This document shows, in pieces, positions 56,509-64,000 of a stretch of DNA of 64,000 bases. Under the pieces are notes generated by a model. It saw only the letters and a list, made by a program, of their open reading frames with translations, was not told the origin of the DNA and did not search any database. The DNA is from Microbacterium sp. (GTDB lineage Bacteria > Actinomycetota > Actinomycetes > Actinomycetales > Microbacteriaceae). A program made the translations under genes and the position numbers. Within the stretch, counting starts at the first letter, position 1. The number at the start of each line of letters is the position of its first letter. The DNA lies in the NCBI GenBank assembly GCA_031177765.1, contig JAPSKH010000001.1, forward strand, positions 128,323-192,322, in the 5' to 3' direction.

Positions 56509-57857
56509 CCGTTCTCCGCCTTCCTCGCGACGCGGATCTCACCCGTCCGCGTGTCGATCACCCGCGTCTCCCCGGTCCTCGGCGCCCGGCTGGGCTCCGG
56601 TGCCGACGGCGCCCGTTCGACGAACACCGTGGCGATACCGCGCCCCCGGCCCCGCGAGGCGCCTCCGGTGAGCACCAGTCCCCCGTACTCGGCGGTGGCT
56701 CCCGGCTGCGGCACGCGCCCGAGCGCCTTCCCGAGCAGGCCCCCGATGGAGTCCACGTCGTCGTCCTCGAGCTCGATGCCGAACAGGTCGCCCACCTCGG
56801 CGAGCCCCAGTCGGGCGCTCACGCGATAGTGTCCCGGTTCGAGCTCCGTCACCTCGTCGGCGCGCGGATCGTACTCGTCGGAGATGTCGCCGACCAGCTC
56901 CTCGATGAGGTCCTCGAGGGTGACCAAGCCCGAGACGCTGCCGTATTCGTCGACCACGAGGCACACGTGGATGGCATCGCGCTTCATCTGCTGCAGAAGC
57001 GTCTCCGCCTTCATCGACTCGGGCACGAACACCGCGGGCCGGGCGATCCGCGTGATGGGCGCGTCGCGCCATCCGGACTCGTCCAGGAAGCCGAACTGCA
57101 CGAGGTCCTTCAGGTACAGCACGCCCACGACGTCGTCGGCCTCGTCATCGACGATCGGGATGCGCGAGACGCCCTTCTCGAGGAAGATCGACATCGCCGT
57201 CCGGGTGGTGGCGGACGCATCCACCGTCACCATGTCGGTGCGGGGCACCATCACGGCACGCACGAACGTGTCGGTGAAGTCGAACACGGAGTGGATCAGC
57301 TCCCGGTCGTCCTCCTCGATGAGCTCGTTCTCGGCCGCCTCGTCGATGATGCTCAGCAGCTGCTCCTCCGAGGCGAACGACGCCCCTCGGGAGACCCCCG
57401 GCGTGATGCGCGTTCCGAGCGCGACCAGCCCGTGTGCGAGCGGGCCGAGGATGATGCGGACGCCGCGGACGACAGGCGCCGCGCCGCGCAGGAGTCCCTT
57501 GGCATGCAGCCGACCGACCGAGCGGGGACTGGCGCCCACCACGACGTACGACACGCCGGTCATGAGGACGGCCGCGGCGAGCATGGCCCACCAGATGCTC
57601 TCGAAGAGCAGCGTGAACGCCACGGTCACGAGAACCGCCGCCGCCGTCTCGGCGAGCACGCGGATGAACACCACCGCGTTCGCGTGCGCCTCCGGATCGG
57701 CCGCGATGCGCTGCAGCGTCCCGGCGTTGCGTCCGTCCGCGCCCAGCTCCGCCAGATCGGCGCGCGAGGTCACCGAGAGCGCGGCATCGATCGCGGCCAT
57801 GAGGGCGCCGAAGGCGAGCAGGAGGGCTGCGCCGACGAGAAGGAGGGCAGCGGTCAT
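56505..57857 (-). CDS. Hemolysin-family CNNM/CBS transporter-associated protein (CorC-like)
   Basis: A 450-residue membrane protein. The N-terminal CNNM domain (about 1-150) has three to four membrane segments (LLLVGAALLLAFGALMAAID, TGVSYVVVGASPRSVGRL). Next comes a CBS pair (about 195-330: VPRTDMVTVD and VVDEYGSVSGLVTLEDLIEELVG shown in part), then a CorC_HlyC domain. Family members are linked to Mg2+ or Co2+ efflux. ATG 57857 overlaps the ybeY stop (ATGA). Confidence 0.9.
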   Translation of the reverse strand: MTAALLLVGAALLLAFGALMAAIDAALSVTSRADLAELGADGRNAGTLQRIAADPEAHANAVVFIRVLAETAAAVLVTVAFTLLFESIWWAMLAAAVLMTGVSYVVVGASPRSVGRLHAKGLLRGAAPVVRGVRIILGPLAHGLVALGTRITPGVSRGASFASEEQLLSIIDEAAENELIEEDDRELIHSVFDFTDTFVRAVMVPRTDMVTVDASATTRTAMSIFLEKGVSRIPIVDDEADDVVGVLYLKDLVQFGFLDESGWRDAPITRIARPAVFVPESMKAETLLQQMKRDAIHVCLVVDEYGSVSGLVTLEDLIEELVGDISDEYDPRADEVTELEPGHYRVSARLGLAEVGDLFGIELEDDDVDSIGGLLGKALGRVPQPGATAEYGGLVLTGGASRGRGRGIATVFVERAPSAPEPSRAPRTGETRVIDTRTGEIRVARKAENG

Positions 57858-58324
57858 GCGCGGTGTCGGCGACGCTCGGATGCCTGGAAGGAGGCGATGA
57901 GGTCGCGCTGCAGGCCGAACATCTCCCGCTCTTCGTCCGGCTCGGCGTGGTCGAAGCCGAGCAGGTGGAGCAGGCCGTGCGTGGTGAGGAGGATCAGCTC
58001 GTCCAGCGTGCTGTGCTTGGCCGCAGCCGCCTGCGTCTCGGCGACCTGCGGGCACAGCACGATGTCGCCGAGGAGCCCCGCGGGCGTGGGCATGTCCTCG
58101 GTGCCCGGACGCAGTTCGTCCATGGGGAAGCTCAGCACATCGGTGGGCCCGGGCTCGTCCATCCACTGGACGTGCAGCGCCTCCATGGCGCCCTCATCGA
58201 CGAGCAGGATCGCGACGTCGGCTTCAGGGCTGACATGCAGTTCGGCGAGGTTGTGCTCCATGAGCCGCAGGAGCACCGTCTCGTCGACGTCCATGCCGGA
58301 CTCGTTGCCGATCTCGATCGTCAT
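57854..58324 (-). CDS. ybeY: rRNA maturation RNase YbeY
   Basis: A 156-residue metal-dependent endoribonuclease for 16S rRNA 3'-end maturation and ribosome quality control. The zinc motif HGLLHLLGFDH (HxxxHxxGxxH) is complete. It overlaps both phoH (stop) and the CNNM gene (start) by 4 nt. The phoH-ybeY-CNNM-era order is highly conserved. Confidence 0.96.
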   Translation of the reverse strand: MTIEIGNESGMDVDETVLLRLMEHNLAELHVSPEADVAILLVDEGAMEALHVQWMDEPGPTDVLSFPMDELRPGTEDMPTPAGLLGDIVLCPQVAETQAAAAKHSTLDELILLTTHGLLHLLGFDHAEPDEEREMFGLQRDLIASFQASERRRHRA

Positions 58325-59397
58325 GAGCGTCCTCGCTTCGGCAGGTGATCGCGGGGACCGGCCGGCCGCGCGGCCGCCCGGCGCTCGGCCCGGTTGGCGA
58401 ACTCGGATGCCTCATCCCGCTCGCGCCGCGCCGCGAGCCGTCGCTCGTCGTACTCGCTGTAGGCGTCGACGATGCGACCGACCAGCGTGTGGCGCACGAC
58501 GTCGTCGCTGGTGAGGTACGCGAAGTGGATGTCGTCGATGTCCTTGAGCACGCGCGTCACCAGACGCAGCCCCGACGCGCCTTGCGGCAGGTCGATCTGC
58601 GTGATGTCGCCGGTGACGACCATGCGCGTGCCGAAGCCCAGGCGGGTGAGGAACATCTTCATCTGCTCGGGCGTGGTGTTCTGCGCTTCGTCGAGCACGA
58701 CGAAGGAGTCGTTCAGGGTGCGACCGCGCATGTAGGCCAGCGGCGCCACCTCGATGGTGCCGGTCGCCATGAGCTTGGGCACGATCTCGGGGTCCATCAT
58801 CTCGTTCAGCGCGTCGTACAGCGGGCGCAGGTACGGGTCGATCTTGTCCGTGAGGGTGCCGGGGAGGAATCCCAGCCGCTCCCCCGCCTCCACCGCGGGC
58901 CGCGTCAGGATGATGCGGTTGACCTCCTTGCGCTGAAGCGCCTGGACGGCCTTCGCCATGGCGAGGTAGGTCTTGCCCGTGCCGGCCGGACCGATGCCGA
59001 ACACGATCGTGTTCTCCTCGATGGCGTCGACGTACGCCTTCTGCCCGAGTGTCTTGGGCCGGATGACCTTCCCTCGCGACGACAGGATGGCTTCCCCGAG
59101 CACTTCCGAGGGCCGCGGGCCCCCTTCGCTGCGCAAGATGCGGTTGGACGACGCCACGTCCTCCTCGCCGAGGGCGTGACCCGCCTTGGTCATCGCGAGC
59201 AGCTCATCAACGAGGCTGCGGGCCGCCGCGACGGCGTCCGCATCTCCTGTCAGGGTGATCTCGTTGCCGCGGACATGGACGTCGACGCCGGGATGCTCCC
59301 GTTCGACGACGCGCAGCAGGCGGTCCTGGGGGCCGAGCAGCTGCACCATTGCGACGCCGTCGGCGTAGATCCGGGCTGTTGTGGGTTCGTCAGCCAC
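58321..59397 (-). CDS. phoH: PhoH-like ATPase
   Basis: A 358-residue P-loop ATPase of the YbeZ/PhoH type, thought to work with YbeY on RNA. Walker A is GIGPAGTGKTYLA, Walker B is FVVLDEAQN, and a KH-like N-terminus (VDVHVRGNEITLTGDADAV) precedes. GTG 59397 is chosen (start VADEPTTARIYAD); GGAGGAG lies about 10 nt upstream inside the HIT gene, which it overlaps by 8 nt. Confidence 0.92.
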   Translation of the reverse strand: MADEPTTARIYADGVAMVQLLGPQDRLLRVVEREHPGVDVHVRGNEITLTGDADAVAAARSLVDELLAMTKAGHALGEEDVASSNRILRSEGGPRPSEVLGEAILSSRGKVIRPKTLGQKAYVDAIEENTIVFGIGPAGTGKTYLAMAKAVQALQRKEVNRIILTRPAVEAGERLGFLPGTLTDKIDPYLRPLYDALNEMMDPEIVPKLMATGTIEVAPLAYMRGRTLNDSFVVLDEAQNTTPEQMKMFLTRLGFGTRMVVTGDITQIDLPQGASGLRLVTRVLKDIDDIHFAYLTSDDVVRHTLVGRIVDAYSEYDERRLAARRERDEASEFANRAERRAAARPAGPRDHLPKRGRS

Positions 59398-59737
59398 CGA
59401 GGCTCTTCTCCTCCAAGCCCCCCGCGAGCACATGGGCGTGCACGTGGAAGACGGTCTGGCCCGCGCCGGGGCCCGTGTTGAAAATCAGGCGGAAATCGCC
59501 GTCGGCGTGCTCGGCGGCCAGGCTGTTGGCCAGACCGATCAGCTCGGCCAGCAGCTCGGGGTCGCCGGCGGCGAGCTCGACGACGTTGCGGTACTCCTGG
59601 CTCTTGGGGATGACCAGCAGATGCACCGGCGCCTGCGGAGCGATGTCGCGGATCGCGAAGGCGTTCTCGGTCTCCGCGATGATCTCCGACGGGATCTCGC
59701 CGTTGCGGATCCGCGAGAAGATCGATGGTTCGCTCAT
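59390..59737 (-). CDS. HIT-domain nucleotide hydrolase
   Basis: A 115-residue HIT protein of the Hint branch that cleaves nucleotide phosphoramidates or similar bonds. The histidine triad is HVHAHVL; the N-terminal CIFCRI-type segment reads SIFSRIRNGEIPS with no Cys, so the usual zinc site is absent. It starts 6 nt after a TAGACT box with no SD, so it has its own leaderless promoter within the hrcA-era cluster. Confidence 0.92.
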   Translation of the reverse strand: MSEPSIFSRIRNGEIPSEIIAETENAFAIRDIAPQAPVHLLVIPKSQEYRNVVELAAGDPELLAELIGLANSLAAEHADGDFRLIFNTGPGAGQTVFHVHAHVLAGGLEEKSLGG

Positions 59738-59743
59738 GCGGCC

Positions 59744-59749
59744 AGTCTA
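59744..59749 (-). promoter_or_regulatory. -10 box for the leaderless HIT gene
   Basis: TAGACT on the minus strand, 6 nt before ATG 59737; an internal promoter for HIT-phoH-ybeY-CNNM-era. Confidence 0.5.
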
Positions 59750-59790
59750 CCGACGAGGCACCGCCCCGGGACGGCCCGCGGCTCCGGCCT

Positions 59791-60522
59791 TCACCAGCGC
59801 CCGACCGCCGCGCTCACGACGGCGAGCGCGGCCGGTCCCGCCGTCGATGTCCGCAGGACGGTGTCGCCCAGCCGCACGGGCAGTGCGCCGTTGGAGGCGA
59901 GGGTCTCCACCTCCTCCGGTGCGATCCCGCCTTCGGGTCCCACCACCAGCACGATGTCGCGGTCGCCCGCAAGGGGCTGCGCCGTCAGCGGGACCGAGGC
60001 GGTCGGCTCGAGCACGAGCACGACGGCCGCGGAGGCGCGGTCGGCGACGTCCCGCGTGGTCGCCAGCGGCGCCACCTCGGGCACCCACGCGCGGTGCGCC
60101 TGCTTCGCCGCCTCGCGCACGATCCCGGCCCACCGTTCGCGACCCTTCCGCGCTTTGACGGCATCCCACCGCGAGACGCTGCGCGCCGCCTGCCACGGGA
60201 CGATCTCGTCCACGCCCAGTTCGGTCGCCGCCTGCACGGCCAGTTCGTCGCGATCGCCCTTCGCGAGCGCCTGGACCAGCACGAGGCGACGCGTCGGCGG
60301 GGGCACGTCTCGCCTGTCGGTGATCCCGACCACGACCTCCCGCGGCGACGCGGTCTGGACGCGGCCGCTCAGCCAGGCGCCCCGGCCGTCGCCGACCGTG
60401 ACGTCCTCGCCGACCCGCACGCGCCGGACCGCGGCCGCATGGTGCGCTTCCGCTCCGGTGAGGACGACGGTTCCGCCGGGGCCGGCGTCCGTCGGCTCGT
60501 CCAGCAGGAAGTGCAGCGGCAT
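59791..60522 (-). CDS. rsmE: 16S rRNA m3U1498 methyltransferase
   Basis: A 243-residue SPOUT-fold enzyme using S-adenosylmethionine. The SAM-binding knot is visible at LVVGPEGGIAPEEVE and LRTSTAGPAAL; the N-terminal PUA-like domain is HFLLDEP through VGDGRGAWLSG. It starts 3 nt after the dnaJ stop, so it is cotranscribed with hrcA-dnaJ. Confidence 0.93.
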   Translation of the reverse strand: MPLHFLLDEPTDAGPGGTVVLTGAEAHHAAAVRRVRVGEDVTVGDGRGAWLSGRVQTASPREVVVGITDRRDVPPPTRRLVLVQALAKGDRDELAVQAATELGVDEIVPWQAARSVSRWDAVKARKGRERWAGIVREAAKQAHRAWVPEVAPLATTRDVADRASAAVVLVLEPTASVPLTAQPLAGDRDIVLVVGPEGGIAPEEVETLASNGALPVRLGDTVLRTSTAGPAALAVVSAAVGRW

Positions 60523-60525
60523 GCG

Positions 60526-61632
60526 TCAGCCGTTCCGGAAGCGGTCGCGCAGCTTGGCGAACAGTCCCTGGTGGAACTCCGCGAGGCGGGGCGGCGGCGC
60601 CTTCGTGCGCTTGGCGAACTGCTCGATGAGGGCCCGCTCCTTGGCATCCAGCCGGGTCGGCGTGACGACGTGCAGGCCCACCCGCAGGTCGCCGCGCTGG
60701 GAGCCGCGCAGGGGGGTGATGCCCCGCCCCTTGATCGTCAGGACGTCGCCGCCCTGCGCGCCGGGACGGATCTCGAGGTCGACCGGTCCGTCCAGCGACT
60801 GGATGGTCGTGGTCGTGCCCAGGATGGCGTCGGGCATCGACACCTCGAGCGTCGCGAGCAGGTCGTCGCCGTCGCGGCTGAAGACGTCGTGCGGGGCCAC
60901 GGTCACCTCGATGTACAGGTCGCCGTTGGGTCCGCCGGCCGGCCCGACCTCGCCCGAGCCGGGCAGCTGCAGCCGCAGCCCGGTCTCGACGCCTGCCGGG
61001 ATGTCGAGAGACACGGTCCGGCGTGCGCGCACGCGGCCCTGCCCCTGGCACGTCGCACACGGGTAGGGGATCGTGGTGCCGTACCCCTGGCAGACGTTGC
61101 ACGGCTGGGTCGTCACGACGTTGCCGAGGAGGCTCCGCACCTGGCGCTGCACGTGCCCGGTGCCGTGGCAGATGTCGCACGTGACCGGACTGGTGCCCGG
61201 CTGGCAGCACGACCCCTGGCACGTCTCGCACAGGACGGCCGTGTCGACCTCGATGTCACGGTGCACGCCGAACACGACATCGCCGAGTTCGAGGGTGACG
61301 CGCACCAGCGCGTCCTGGCCGCGCTCGCGGCGCGACCGCGGCCGACCGCCGCGGGCGCCGCCTGCGCCGAAGAACGTCTCGAAGATGTCGTTGAACCCGC
61401 CGAAGCCTGCGGCGCCGCCGAAGGGGCTGTCGCCGCCCATGTCGTATCGGGCGCGCTGCTCGGGGTCGCTGAGCACGTCGTAGGCGTGGGTCACGAGCTT
61501 GAACCGCTCGGCTGCGTCCTCCCCTGGGTTCACGTCCGGGTGCAGCTCGCGGGCCAGACGCCGGTAGGCCTTCTTGATCTCGTCGGGGGTGGCGTCGCGC
61601 GAGACGCCGAGGACCTCGTAGTGGTCAGCCAC
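60526..61632 (-). CDS. dnaJ: Chaperone DnaJ
   Basis: A 368-residue Hsp40 co-chaperone. The J domain begins [19 protein letters not shown] and contains HPD (ELHPDVNPG), followed by a G/F-rich segment and four zinc motifs ([32 protein letters not shown]), then the substrate-binding C-terminal domains. The first zinc motif has Cys where Gly is usual (CxxCxGxC). It lacks grpE/dnaK neighbours and is the second, HrcA-linked dnaJ typical of Actinobacteria. GGAAGG lies 6 nt before GTG 61632; 51 nt after hrcA. Confidence 0.95.
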   Translation of the reverse strand: MADHYEVLGVSRDATPDEIKKAYRRLARELHPDVNPGEDAAERFKLVTHAYDVLSDPEQRARYDMGGDSPFGGAAGFGGFNDIFETFFGAGGARGGRPRSRRERGQDALVRVTLELGDVVFGVHRDIEVDTAVLCETCQGSCCQPGTSPVTCDICHGTGHVQRQVRSLLGNVVTTQPCNVCQGYGTTIPYPCATCQGQGRVRARRTVSLDIPAGVETGLRLQLPGSGEVGPAGGPNGDLYIEVTVAPHDVFSRDGDDLLATLEVSMPDAILGTTTTIQSLDGPVDLEIRPGAQGGDVLTIKGRGITPLRGSQRGDLRVGLHVVTPTRLDAKERALIEQFAKRTKAPPPRLAEFHQGLFAKLRDRFRNG

Positions 61633-61683
61633 TTTCGCCTTCCTGCCGCGGGGATGCCGCGGGATCGTGTGTGCGCGTCCGCG

Positions 61684-62724
61684 TCAGCGGCCGCTCTCGT
61701 CTTCCTCGAGCAGCCGCGTGAGGTAGCGCGCGACGGCTCGCACCGCCGCGAGATTGGTCGGGTAGTCCATGCGGGTGGGCCCGAGCACGCCGACGCGGGC
61801 GCGCGAGCCGGTGGTGTCGTAGTCGCTGGCGAGGACGGATGCCTCGGCAAGACCGAAGGGCTCGTTCTCGCGCCCGATGCTGGCCGAGAGCCCCTGTTCG
61901 TCGGCCACCATCTCGCCCATGAGCCGCAGCAGCGTCACCTGCTCCTCGATCGCCTCGAGCAACGGGTAGATGCTGCCGCGGAAGTCCGCCTCGCGCCGGG
62001 CGAGGTTGGCGCTGCCGGCCATGACGAGCCGGTCCTGCCGGAACTCCTCGAGCTCTTCGGCGACGGCCCGCACGATCTCGTCCGTGGCCGCCTCGCGAGC
62101 CGGAGCGCCCGGCGGCACGTTCGAGAGTCGCTCGCCGATCCGCTGCAGCCCGTCGCGTACCGACCGGCCGACCAGCAGCGTCCCCAGATCCGCGCGCATG
62201 CGGGCGAGGTCCGCGTCGTCGAACTCGTCGCGCACGAACGTCAGGCGCTGCGAGACGCGCCCGGTGTCGGTGACCACGATGACCAGCATGCGGCCGCCGC
62301 CCAGCTGCACCAGCTCGACATGCGTGATGTTCGCGCGGGCGAAGGACGGGTACTGCACCAGCGCCACCTGGCCGGTCAGCTGCGTGAGCGCGCGCACCGT
62401 GCGCGCGAGGACGTCGTCGAGATCCGTCGACCCGTCCAGGAACGACGCGATGGCGGACCGCTGGGCCGAGCTGAGCGGGCGCAGCTCGGCGAGGTGATCG
62501 ACGAAGACGCGGTAGCCCTTGTCCGTCGGCACGCGGCCCGACGACGTGTGCGGGGCGGCGATGAGCTCTTCGTCCTCGAGCTGCGCCATGTCGTTGCGGA
62601 TCGTCGCGGCGGAGACGCCGAACGCGTGCCGCTCGACGATCGCCTTGCTGCCGACGGGCTCGCGGGTGTCGACGTAGTCCTGGACGATCGCCCGCAGCAC
62701 CTGCAGTCCGCGCTCGCTGACCAT
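61684..62724 (-). CDS. hrcA: Heat-inducible transcription repressor HrcA
   Basis: A 346-residue repressor. The N-terminal winged helix is VSERGLQVLRAIVQDYV through VSAATIRNDMAQLEDE, followed by the GRVPTDKGYRVFVD signature. It binds CIRCE elements and releases them on heat shock, relieved by GroEL. ATG 62724 is chosen because GGAGGG lies 6 nt upstream. A perfect CIRCE (62744-62770) lies 20 nt before the start, so it represses its own operon with dnaJ. Confidence 0.95.
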   Translation of the reverse strand: MVSERGLQVLRAIVQDYVDTREPVGSKAIVERHAFGVSAATIRNDMAQLEDEELIAAPHTSSGRVPTDKGYRVFVDHLAELRPLSSAQRSAIASFLDGSTDLDDVLARTVRALTQLTGQVALVQYPSFARANITHVELVQLGGGRMLVIVVTDTGRVSQRLTFVRDEFDDADLARMRADLGTLLVGRSVRDGLQRIGERLSNVPPGAPAREAATDEIVRAVAEELEEFRQDRLVMAGSANLARREADFRGSIYPLLEAIEEQVTLLRLMGEMVADEQGLSASIGRENEPFGLAEASVLASDYDTTGSRARVGVLGPTRMDYPTNLAAVRAVARYLTRLLEEDESGR

Positions 62725-62743
62725 CCCGTCCCTCCTCACGCCG

Positions 62744-62770
62744 TTGGCACTCGCATGACTCGAGTGCCAA
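62744..62770. promoter_or_regulatory. CIRCE operator of hrcA-dnaJ
   Basis: TTGGCACTC-N9-GAGTGCCAA: two 9-bp perfect inverted arms with the canonical 9-nt spacer (consensus TTAGCACTC-N9-GAGTGCTAA). It starts 20 nt before the hrcA ATG and is the expected HrcA binding site. Confidence 0.9.
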
Positions 62771-62807
62771 TTCTACCGGATGCCCCGCGATCCGGCCCGG
62801 AAGCGCG

Positions 62808-64000
62808 TCAGGCCGCGAGTGCGCGCACGACGGCATCGGCGAGCAGTCGGCCTCGCCGGGTGAGGACCACCCTGCCTTGCAGCGCGTCGGCTGCCTCGAC
62901 GAGTCCGTCGGCGATGAGTCCGGCGACGGCCTGTCGCCCGTGCTCGGCGAGCGCGGTCACGGCCAGCCCCTCCCGCACGCGGGTGCGGAGCATGGTGGCC
63001 TCGAGCGCGCGGGCCGCGGCATCTGGGACTTCACGCGCCGCCGCGGGCGAGGTCCCGCTCGCCAGGCGCTGGGCGTACGCGGCCGGGTGCTTGACGTTCC
63101 AGAACCGGACGCCGCCGATGTGGCTGTGCGCGCCGGGACCGAAGCCCCACCAGTTCCCGCCCGACCAGTAGCCCAGGTTGTGACGGGAGCGGTGCCGCGC
63201 CCCGCGCGCCCAGTTCGACACCTCGTACCAGCCGAAGCCCGCGGCCCCGAGCAGCTCGTCCGCCAGCTCGTACATGTCGGCCTGCAGGTCGTCGTCGGGC
63301 GCGGGGACCTCGCCACGGCGGATCCGCCGCGCGAGCTTCGTGCCCTCCTCGATGATCAGCGCGTACGCCGAGACATGATCGGGACCCAGCGCGATGGCGG
63401 CCTCGAGCGAGGCGCGCCAGTCCGCGAGGGTCTCCCCCGGGGCGCCGTAGATGAGGTCCACACTCACGCCCATGCCGGCACGGCGCGCAGCCGCCACCGC
63501 GGTTCGGACGTTGTCCGGGTCGTGCGTGCGGTCGAGCGCGGCGAGGACGTGCGGCACCGCGGACTGCATGCCGATGGACACGCGCGTCACACCGGCGGCG
63601 GCCAGTTCGGCGGCGACGCCGTCGCTCAGGGTGTCGGGGTTCGCCTCCACCGTGATCTCGGCGCCCTCCTCGACTCCGAGTGCGTCGCGGACGCCGTCGA
63701 GCATGCGCGCGAGGTCGCCCGGCGGCAGCAGCGTCGGCGTGCCGCCGCCGAAGAACACCGTCGACGCCGACCGCACGAGGCCGGCGTCGGCCATGACACG
63801 CCGGGCGAGCTCCACCTCCTGCAGCAGCACCTCCGGGAAGTCCTCGCGGCGCACGCCGCGCAGCTCGGTGGCGGTGTACGTGTTGAAGTCGCAGTACCCG
63901 CAGCGGACGGTGCAGAACGGCACGTGGAGATAGACGCCGAACGCGGCGGCCGGGTCGATCCGGACGGAGGGCGGCAGCGAGCCGTCCGCGGGGACGGGCT
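62808..64000 (-). CDS. hemW: Radical SAM heme chaperone HemW (5' end outside window)
   Basis: A HemW (coproporphyrinogen III oxidase-like) protein, cut by the window edge; at least 397 residues are visible. The [4Fe-4S] motif is HVPFCTVRCGYCDFN (CxxxCxxC). FFGGGTPTLL and a HemW C-terminal domain follow. Translation upstream of the motif continues as FGVYLHV, so the start is beyond 64000; the GTG at 63923 lies inside the motif and is not the start. HemW inserts heme into target proteins and is not itself the oxidase. It precedes hrcA, the usual actinobacterial order. Confidence 0.93.
   Translation of the reverse strand, partial: PVPADGSLPPSVRIDPAAAFGVYLHVPFCTVRCGYCDFNTYTATELRGVRREDFPEVLLQEVELARRVMADAGLVRSASTVFFGGGTPTLLPPGDLARMLDGVRDALGVEEGAEITVEANPDTLSDGVAAELAAAGVTRVSIGMQSAVPHVLAALDRTHDPDNVRTAVAAARRAGMGVSVDLIYGAPGETLADWRASLEAAIALGPDHVSAYALIIEEGTKLARRIRRGEVPAPDDDLQADMYELADELLGAAGFGWYEVSNWARGARHRSRHNLGYWSGGNWWGFGPGAHSHIGGVRFWNVKHPAAYAQRLASGTSPAAAREVPDAAARALEATMLRTRVREGLAVTALAEHGRQAVAGLIADGLVEAADALQGRVVLTRRGRLLADAVVRALAA

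Overview
The window is a chromosomal stretch of a high-G+C actinobacterium, most likely a Microbacteriaceae member close to Microbacterium. This is inferred from the base composition, the fasR-fabD-fabH-acpP-fabF order, a DUF3145 gene, a homodimeric aceE, an LAXTG-type sorting signal, tRNA genes without an encoded CCA, and many genes whose start codon sits 6-7 nt after a TANNNT box (leaderless mRNAs). There is no rRNA, CRISPR array, insertion sequence or phage block.

Layout. 42-5083: a sorted surface protein and a DUF4012 membrane-anchored protein, converging on a 3'-5' exonuclease/DNA polymerase, a C4 zinc-ribbon protein and tRNA-Val. 5084-12868: aceE, then a PucR-type FasR regulator and the type II fatty-acid operon fabD-fabH-acpP-fabF, with a hairpin between acpP and fabF and a strong terminator. 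12985-16623: DUF3145, an iron/2-oxoglutarate oxygenase-like gene with a DtxR/IdeR-like box, and a divergent DUF262-DUF1524 (GmrSD-like) gene. 16630-18561: a PTS EIICBA permease.

18650-34504: the main accessory region, two divergent operons sharing one control region. The minus-strand arm is a ROK regulator, two Gfo/Idh/MocA oxidoreductases, a class III aminotransferase and two amidohydrolases. The plus-strand arm is an ABC sugar importer without its ATPase, an epimerase, a DapA-like aldolase, a D-2-hydroxyacid dehydrogenase, a third Gfo/Idh/MocA enzyme and a Tat-exported beta-propeller protein. It looks like a complete uptake and catabolism module for an unidentified oxidised or amino-substituted sugar.

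34555-44786: a small protein, a CAU tRNA, a DMT-type transporter and peptide deformylase on back-to-back leaderless promoters; an Hsp20-peroxiredoxin-glutaredoxin-thioredoxin stress cluster; tRNA-Asn; a lone ABC ATPase; then dnaG-dgt-dusB and a glutathione peroxidase. 44797-49049: a FrnE-like DsbA protein, uppS, recO, a MarR regulator with a membrane protein, and a TRIC-type channel.

49071-50982: leuA, preceded by a 17-residue leader peptide with four consecutive Leu codons and two mutually exclusive helices, a clear attenuator. 51039-55492: a lipoprotein, then a CHAT (caspase-like) protease gene followed 14 nt later by an alpha/beta-hydrolase gene; this pair is the best candidate for an undescribed defence or cell-death system. 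A 59-residue small gene lies downstream. 55591-64000: the conserved minus-strand cluster hemW, hrcA (with a perfect CIRCE operator), dnaJ, rsmE, HIT, phoH, ybeY, a CNNM/CorC protein and era.
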